NCBI GenBank assembly: GCA_963664845.1
Contig: OY761615.1
Span: 3,162,001 to 3,226,000 of the forward strand
Direction: 5' to 3'
DNA from: CAIYTF01 sp963664845
GTDB taxonomy: Bacteria > Bacteroidota > Ignavibacteria > Ignavibacteriales > Ignavibacteriaceae
Length of the DNA stretch: 64,000 nucleotides
Numbering within the stretch: position 1 is the stretch's first letter; every line of letters begins with the position of its first letter. Of this stretch, positions 58,954 through 64,000 are shown piece after piece. The translations under genes were made by a program, and so were the position numbers. Below the pieces are notes generated by a model, which saw only the letters and a program-made list of their open reading frames with translations, ran no database searches and was not told the DNA's origin.

Positions 58954-61752
58954 CTATTTTTTATCCTCGGGCAGCAGAACAACCTTTATATAGTTCTTCT
59001 GATTAAAATACGTTTGTGCTGCTGTTTTAATATCCTGAGCACTTAGAGCTTCATTCCATTTTGGGAATTCCAAAATGTATGAAGGGTCATCTTCCGCCAA
59101 AAGACAATCGCAAACGTGTGAACCCCAGAACCAGTTTTGCTTCAGGTCAACTTCGCGCGCACGTTTCTGTGTAGCTTTCACGCGTTCGAGTATCTCCGGT
59201 GTGGGTCCGAATTGTTTAATGCTGTCAATCACCTGCCATGCGGCGGCAGTTAATTCATCAACCCGTTTTGGATCGCAGCCAAAGGAAATGGTAAGATGAT
59301 ACCGGCCTTTGGGATATCTGGCGAAAAAGAAATATGTCCGTACGCCATAGCTCCCACCTTTTTCTTCGCGGATTATCTCGCGGAGCCGGATGTCTATCAC
59401 GTCGGTAAGCGAAATAAGGTTATATTGATTGTGCCTGCTGTATTCGCAATCGCCGGTATAGATAATAGTCACGGTGCTTTTGGGTTCAATGCCGCGTTTA
59501 ACCGTTTTCTCCACAATCCCGGTTGGGTTTGTTATGTGCAGGTTACGCCAGTTTTCGTTCTTGTGCTTTGCAGGCAATGTGGCAAGATATTTAAGCACCA
59601 ATGGTTTGAAAGAAGCAGTATCTATATTACCGGTAAAAACAAAGGTGAAGCCATCCGCATCGGAAAAGCGATCTTTGAATATTTCTTCTGCTCTCGAGAA
59701 ATTAACCTGATCAATCGTTTCTTCCGTCCAGGGCAGGAAGCGGAAGTTATAGTTGTTAAGTGTATTGGTCAATGTATCGTTATAAACTTCTTCCGGCTCG
59801 TTCTTTGTATTCTTCAGCCATGCTTTCATTTTGGCTTTATAGGAAATAAAAGCAGATGAATCAAAACGTGGATTGGTGAAATACAAATAGATAAGCTGGA
59901 ACATCGTCTCGGCATCCTTGGGGCTGCACATGCCGCCAAGGCTTTCGTCATAATGGGAAATGTCCGGGTTCACACGCACAATTTTTCCGGTTAAGGCTTT
60001 CTGAAGTTCCGTCAGACTGAAATTTCCAAGACCCGATTCCTGCGCGATGTTTGCGGCGGTTGAGGCAGAGATATAGTCCTTGTCTTCAACAAGGGATGAG
60101 CCTCCCGGACTTACCACGTTAAGAAGTATTTCATCATTCTTGAAATCGGTTGTTTTTAGCAGAACCCGGACGCCATTGGATAACTTCCATTCTGTATAGT
60201 CAAGAAATGCGTTGGCGCGTGAGCTGGTTATGCTTCCCGGGTCGGGGACACCACTTACCAAAGGTTGATTGTTGACCTTGTCAATATAGGGTGTGAGCTT
60301 TTCGCCCTTCACTTTATCGAGGATGGCGGCCAGCTCTTCTTTTGTCGGGGTTTTAACTCCCTCTTTTTCGGGCGCGTTGAGAAGTACAACTCTGTTTGCG
60401 GTTTGGTTTGCCTTCTCGGATAATTTGTTCACATCTTCAAGAGAGATCAGCGGGAGAAATCGCTTGCATAACTCATACCGGTTTTCGACACCTGGAATGG
60501 GCATGGCGCTTAAGAAGTGAGTGACATATTGGTTTACGAGTCGGCCTGATTCGGTTTTGTCTTTTTCTGCAAGAGCTTCTTCATAGCGGCGCAGCAGCAT
60601 CGTTTTGTGGCGCTCAAGTTCGGTGGCGGTAAATCCAAATTGACGTACCCGCTCTGCTTCACGGTACACTGTTTCCAATCCGCGTCCTACGCCATCTTCT
60701 TTGACGACTACCTGGATATAGTTTGCATCGGAGGTTCTGACAAACCGGCCTTTACCCGCATATCCGCTCAGGAACGGTGGGTCGGGCTGCATGGTCAATT
60801 CCTGCAGGCGTGCATTTAACATGCTTTCATATAAAGACTGGACAAATTCCTTTTTATAATCATCGAGTGTGACCACATTTTCGTGCGTCATTTTGGTAAA
60901 TATACTGAGAACGGTGTATGGGGCTTCTTTGTCGGTTGCAATTGCAAACAGGGTTTCTTCATGTCCCGGCACCGGCGAGAGTTCCCTTGGTCTCTCGTTT
61001 TTGGGACCTTCGATGGTTTCAAAATGTTCTTTTATGAGTGCTTCGATCTGAGCCTTGTCAAAATCACCCACGGCAACCACTGCCATGAGGTCGGGGCGGT
61101 ACCAGTCGGTGTAGAATTTTCTCAAAACGTCCTGCGGGCAGTGCTTGATGATTTCAATGTCGCCGATCGGCAGTCGTTCAGCATATTTTGAGTTGTGGAA
61201 CAAAATGGGGAACTGCTTGTCGCGCATCCGCATCTGTGCTCCTCTGCCCAGGCGCCATTCTTCGGTAATAACGCCGCGCTCTCTTTCAACTTCACTGCTG
61301 TCAAACAGCAGTCCATGCGCCCAGTCTTCCAGTACCAGGAATCCTTTGGAAAGCAGTTCACTGCTGTCGGTCGGGACCTGAAGGAGGTACACGGTTTCAT
61401 CGAAACTGGTCCCGGCGTTGAGGTCAGCACCAAATCTAACGCCTACCGACTCAAGGAATTTCTCAAGTTCGTTATGCTGGAAATGTGTCGTTCCGTTGAA
61501 TGCCATATGCTCAACCATGTGGGCCAGTCCTTTTTGGTTGTCATCCTCGAGGATGGAGCCGGCGTTGACCACCAGGCGGAGTTCGGCCCGTTTCTCCGGT
61601 TTTTTGTTGGCGCGGATATAGTAGGTGATGCCGTTTTTTAACTTCCCTATGGTGACGTTGGGATCGACAGGAATGCTGTTGGATTGAGAGAAGATTGGGT
61701 AACAGAATCCTAATAGCAGAACAAGCGCTACATAATTAAAAAACTTAAACAC
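58954..61752 (-). CDS. M16-family (pitrilysin) zinc metallopeptidase
   Basis: At 932 aa, it has a signal peptide (MFKFFNYVALVLLLGFCYPIF). The N-terminal active domain has the inverted zinc motif HMVEH at residues 78-82 and the distal Glu in RGVITEEW. The second half is a catalytically inactive M16 domain with the R/Y pair region YGVRTYFFFARYPKGRYHLTISFGC. Both halves fit the single-chain PqqL-like M16 type common in Bacteroidota. It is periplasmic or secreted, substrate unknown. It starts with GTG at 61752 behind GGGAGG; the ATG two bases upstream is out of frame. Confidence 0.92.
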   Translation of the reverse strand: MFKFFNYVALVLLLGFCYPIFSQSNSIPVDPNVTIGKLKNGITYYIRANKKPEKRAELRLVVNAGSILEDDNQKGLAHMVEHMAFNGTTHFQHNELEKFLESVGVRFGADLNAGTSFDETVYLLQVPTDSSELLSKGFLVLEDWAHGLLFDSSEVERERGVITEEWRLGRGAQMRMRDKQFPILFHNSKYAERLPIGDIEIIKHCPQDVLRKFYTDWYRPDLMAVVAVGDFDKAQIEALIKEHFETIEGPKNERPRELSPVPGHEETLFAIATDKEAPYTVLSIFTKMTHENVVTLDDYKKEFVQSLYESMLNARLQELTMQPDPPFLSGYAGKGRFVRTSDANYIQVVVKEDGVGRGLETVYREAERVRQFGFTATELERHKTMLLRRYEEALAEKDKTESGRLVNQYVTHFLSAMPIPGVENRYELCKRFLPLISLEDVNKLSEKANQTANRVVLLNAPEKEGVKTPTKEELAAILDKVKGEKLTPYIDKVNNQPLVSGVPDPGSITSSRANAFLDYTEWKLSNGVRVLLKTTDFKNDEILLNVVSPGGSSLVEDKDYISASTAANIAQESGLGNFSLTELQKALTGKIVRVNPDISHYDESLGGMCSPKDAETMFQLIYLYFTNPRFDSSAFISYKAKMKAWLKNTKNEPEEVYNDTLTNTLNNYNFRFLPWTEETIDQVNFSRAEEIFKDRFSDADGFTFVFTGNIDTASFKPLVLKYLATLPAKHKNENWRNLHITNPTGIVEKTVKRGIEPKSTVTIIYTGDCEYSRHNQYNLISLTDVIDIRLREIIREEKGGSYGVRTYFFFARYPKGRYHLTISFGCDPKRVDELTAAAWQVIDSIKQFGPTPEILERVKATQKRAREVDLKQNWFWGSHVCDCLLAEDDPSYILEFPKWNEALSAQDIKTAAQTYFNQKNYIKVVLLPEDKK

Positions 61753-61828
61753 ATTAGCCTCCCGAATATATAATGAAGTAGTTTTATAAAACCATTAAGT
61801 AAATTACGAAAAATATTTCGGTTGCTTT

Positions 61829-61856
61829 GCAGGGGTTCAAAATTTTGAACCCCTAC
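61829..61856 (+). repeat. REP-like palindrome, copy 3
   Basis: AGGGGTTCAAAA and TTTTGAACCCCT (61831-61854) are exact inverted repeats. The foot reads GCAG rather than GTAG here. The right flank CTACGG matches copies 1 and 4. Confidence 0.8.
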
Positions 61857-62005
61857 GGTCGGTATCAATGGTGCTAACTAAGCATAAGTTGCGAGACGCT
61901 GACGACGGAATTATCTTCGAAACGACCCGTATTAGGTAGATTCCCGTCACGGCATGATGGGAATGACATTCATTCATTTTGTTTGTTAAGCTGACACCAT
62001 TGCTG

Positions 62006-62233
62006 TCACGAATCCGGGGCTTGTTTTGGAACAAATTCAATTAGATCGCCGGGTTGGCATTGCAACACTTCACATAGCTTTTCCAATGTTGAAAAACGTA
62101 TAGCCCTGGCTTTCTCGTTCTTCAATATGGAAAGATTTGCCTGCGTTATGCCGACTTTCTCTGCAAGTTCGGTGAGCGATATTCTCCTCTTCGCCATCAT
62201 GACATCCAGATTGATTCTAAGGGGCACGGTCAT
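62006..62233 (-). CDS. XRE-family helix-turn-helix regulator (YozG-like)
   Basis: At 75 aa, it is almost entirely a Cro/CI-type domain: ISLTELAEKVGITQANLSILKNEKARAIRFSTLEKLCEVLQCQPGDLIE in overlap. The LSILKN recognition helix and LCEVLQCQPGDL end are typical of the YozG group. It begins 4 bases after the DUF2975 membrane gene, an arrangement seen repeatedly across bacteria, so the two probably form a regulatory pair. Confidence 0.9.
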   Translation of the reverse strand: MTVPLRINLDVMMAKRRISLTELAEKVGITQANLSILKNEKARAIRFSTLEKLCEVLQCQPGDLIEFVPKQAPDS

Positions 62234-62237
62234 TCTT

Positions 62238-62861
62238 TCAAACGGTTAAGTCGCTCTCTTCTTTTAGCGTTACACCAATTCTGAAAACTTCAGAGATGAC
62301 GAACAACAACAGACCAAACGGGATTAGTGTGTAGTTTTGTTCACCGAAGCCACGGTATGTCAGAACAAGTCCGGGGAATGATCGTCCCTGAAGAAGTGAG
62401 GAAACCGCAAATCTGCTCAATATATCCAGAAGCAATGGGGCAAATACTATTACAATTGCAACAATGCGCATTCTCTTGGCATTTTCGCGAACAAAAGGAT
62501 TGCCGTTATAAACTGTCATTACTATTTTCCTGATCAGGAAAAGGATATATGCCATCCCTCCTCCGACTATGGTGATATAGAGGCATGAATACAAACTGAT
62601 AATCTGTGAAGGGCGATAGACAAGAAGAGAGGTGGATAAACCGCCCATTAATGAAACGCCTTCCGGGGTTGATGACACCGCCCCCGGGTTGGCAAACATG
62701 ACATTGACCGGGAACCCCATGGCGGCAGGAAAGGGGAATTTCAGGAAAAGCCCGGCAATGTGCATAATAACGAACAGGCCTGTTAATGCAATGGAACCAC
62801 CATATAAAACGCTCAAATTGCTATAGATAAACTTTATACTGCGACTTTTATGTTTTTTCAT
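62238..62861 (-). CDS. DUF2975-type membrane protein
   Basis: At 207 aa, it has four predicted helices: about residues 18-40, 85-110, 130-150 and 178-197. A motif NPFVRENAKRMRIVAIVIVF before helix three is the hallmark of DUF2975 proteins, which are usually encoded directly before a YozG-like XRE regulator, as here. Function is unknown; the pair may let the membrane protein control the regulator. Confidence 0.8.
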   Translation of the reverse strand: MKKHKSRSIKFIYSNLSVLYGGSIALTGLFVIMHIAGLFLKFPFPAAMGFPVNVMFANPGAVSSTPEGVSLMGGLSTSLLVYRPSQIISLYSCLYITIVGGGMAYILFLIRKIVMTVYNGNPFVRENAKRMRIVAIVIVFAPLLLDILSRFAVSSLLQGRSFPGLVLTYRGFGEQNYTLIPFGLLLFVISEVFRIGVTLKEESDLTV

Positions 62862-63016
62862 ATTCCAAACCTTAAAAATAGTTTGGACGAAATATAGGGG
62901 ATGAAACTATGTTTGTCAATATATATTTATTGTTTATCAATAAAAAATTGTTGCTTATACCACTTGTTTTATGCGGATCGGCATTCAATCATGCGGTTTG
63001 GTCTCCAAATTGGATT

Positions 63017-63044
63017 GTAGGGGTTCAAAATTTTGAACCCCTAC
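63017..63044 (+). repeat. REP-like palindrome, copy 4
   Basis: GTAGGGGTTCAAAA and TTTTGAACCCCTAC form a perfect 28-base palindrome, the best-preserved copy. The left flank is ATT and the right flank is GG. Confidence 0.85.
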
Positions 63045-63162
63045 GGCAACGATGAATGCACAGCGTAACAATTTGATATGCAAACACTACGTTATATTGA
63101 AAATTGCATCATTTATCCTATGTTTCACATCAGATAATATTAAATTACTACCGGATCGGATA

Positions 63163-63777
63163 ATGTCAGTACATCCCCTTCTTAACGGCGAACAAAATGA
63201 TGATTCAACAGACGGAAAGCTGCACCAGGAAAAAGAGTTCTCGAAGCTCGATCTTCCGAAGAAACAAACCGTGAGAGCCGAGTTTTATAAATGTAAATTT
63301 ATTTCATGCAATTTATTCCAGTCAAAGTTCATTGAATGCGATTTTGAGGATTGCACGTTTGAAAGCTGCGATCTGAGCCTGGCTATGTTCCAAAATTCCC
63401 GCCTGCTTGATGTGTCGTTCAGCAAGACTAAGCTGCTTGGTGTTGACTGGAAGAATCTACGGAATCCTTCGCGTTACCGTTTTACTGAATGCAAACTGGA
63501 CGGGAGCAATTTTTTCAAGATGACTATACCCCAACTCCACATGCAAAACTGTTCCGCACGGGAATGTGATTTTTCTGAGGCTAATCTCACCAAGGGTGAG
63601 TTTACCGGGACTGATTTTCTGGGAAGCCGTTTCAGCCAGACCAACCTGAGTTTTGCAGATTTTTCCGATGCGATCAATTACGCAATTGATCCGAACAAGA
63701 ATAAACTAAAAAAAACGGTATTCTGTCATCCAGAGGTTACCACCTTGTTGAATTATTTTGATATTGTGATAAAATAA
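63163..63777 (+). CDS. Pentapeptide-repeat protein
   Basis: 204 aa from the ATG at 63163 (MSVHPLLNG); the frame is open to 63052 without a ribosome-binding site. From residue 35 it is a right-handed quadrilateral helix of A(D/N)LXX-type repeats: FYKCKFISCNLFQSKFIECDFEDCTFESCDL in overlap, a break at residue 90-105, then SNFFKMTI, CDFSEANLTKGEFTGTDF and SFADFSDAINY. The two-part build with a break and a C-terminal helix is like Qnr/MfpA/YjbI-type proteins, some of which mimic DNA and protect gyrase. That role is not shown here. It is flanked by REP-like copies 4 and 5. Confidence 0.85.
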   Translation: MSVHPLLNGEQNDDSTDGKLHQEKEFSKLDLPKKQTVRAEFYKCKFISCNLFQSKFIECDFEDCTFESCDLSLAMFQNSRLLDVSFSKTKLLGVDWKNLRNPSRYRFTECKLDGSNFFKMTIPQLHMQNCSARECDFSEANLTKGEFTGTDFLGSRFSQTNLSFADFSDAINYAIDPNKNKLKKTVFCHPEVTTLLNYFDIVIK

Positions 63778-63833
63778 ATTTGCCTGCATCTTGCCAGTGA
63801 ATGAAATTTGAACGTGGGGACTAAATTTCCACT

Positions 63834-63861
63834 GTAAGGGTTCAAAATCTTGAACCCCTAC
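63834..63861 (+). repeat. REP-like palindrome, copy 5
   Basis: GTAAGGGTTCAA and TTGAACCCCTAC pair with one mismatch around AATC. It lies between the pentapeptide gene and the RAYT fragment, 33 bases from the latter's stop. Confidence 0.75.
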
Positions 63862-63894
63862 ATACCAATTTCGGTCAATGGGTGTTGGGGGCAG

Positions 63895-64000
63895 TTATTT
63901 CAACCGTAATGCGTTTTGGTGCCACGTTGTTGGGTTCATCAAAATATATTGGGCGATGCGTTCATATGCCCGCTGGTTACGAATAATATGTTCATAATAA
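63895..64000 (-). CDS. REP-associated tyrosine transposase (RAYT), C-terminal end (partial)
   Basis: A minus-strand frame runs from the window edge to the TAA at 63895-63897. The 35 visible residues read ...YYEHIIRNQRAYERIAQYI, then LMNPTTWHQNALRLK. This is the end of the Y1/HUH transposase_IS200-like family of REP-associated tyrosine transposases (YH.HIIR...E..RI..YI..NP..W). The HUH motif and catalytic Tyr lie outside the window. RAYTs are single-copy domesticated transposases linked to spread of REP palindromes. Confidence 0.75.
   Translation of the reverse strand, partial: YYEHIIRNQRAYERIAQYILMNPTTWHQNALRLK

Overview
The window looks like a chromosome segment from the Bacteroidota/Ignavibacteriota/Chlorobiota (FCB) group. 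The evidence is two proteins ending in type IX secretion (T9SS) type-A sorting modules (1-164 and 52335-54092, the latter with the NYPNPFNPTT motif typical of Ignavibacteria and relatives), a short primary sigma factor without region 1.1, at least one promoter of the Bacteroidota TTG/TAnnTTTG type, and a CcrA-like B1 metallo-beta-lactamase. Naming the class as Ignavibacteria or a neighbour is an inference from these traits.

Layout. 1-1234: the tail of a T9SS-exported protein and a HisN-type inositol-monophosphatase-family phosphatase. 1770-13614: a tRNA-Tyr/Gly/Thr - rpmG - tRNA-Trp - secE - nusG - rplKAJL - rpoBC block, with an attenuator between rplL and rpoB. 13629-17990: the str operon (rpsL, rpsG, fusA, tuf) with its own consensus promoter and a strong terminator. 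18012-32884: one continuous S10-spc-alpha superoperon, rpsJ to rplQ, including secY, map, infA, rpmJ and rpoA, with a tRNA-Gln gene inserted between rplR and rpsE. Together these genes supply most of the ribosome, RNA polymerase, translation factors and the Sec core.

33108-64000 is accessory or lineage-specific. It holds a secreted NTF2/peroxiredoxin fusion, a HEAT/TIG-like secreted protein with a sharp internal composition change, an outer-membrane beta-barrel, engB, a GAF-GAF protein with a degenerate GGDEF domain, phosphopentomutase followed by a small ORF, a PIN-domain protein and two tandem EutN/CcmL microcompartment vertex proteins, then rpoD and an NlpC/P60 lipoprotein. Next come a solitary Phd/YefM antitoxin, a YjdF protein with a candidate yjdF riboswitch, a B1 metallo-beta-lactamase with an unusual one-residue insertion in its zinc motif, methylglyoxal synthase, a lipoprotein and a membrane-anchored TPR-AraC regulator. 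A 1.2 kb non-coding stretch follows, carrying a perfect palindrome and a three-tier stem-loop. Then there are two PL6 polysaccharide lyases (one T9SS-exported, one not), a Gfo/Idh/MocA oxidoreductase, an M16 peptidase, a DUF2975/XRE pair and a pentapeptide-repeat protein.

The most notable unexplained structure is a dispersed family of about 28-bp palindromes with a 5' GTAG foot, all intergenic and all in one orientation. The right end of the window carries the C-terminus of a REP-associated tyrosine transposase (RAYT) next to one copy. I read this as a REP/RAYT system.
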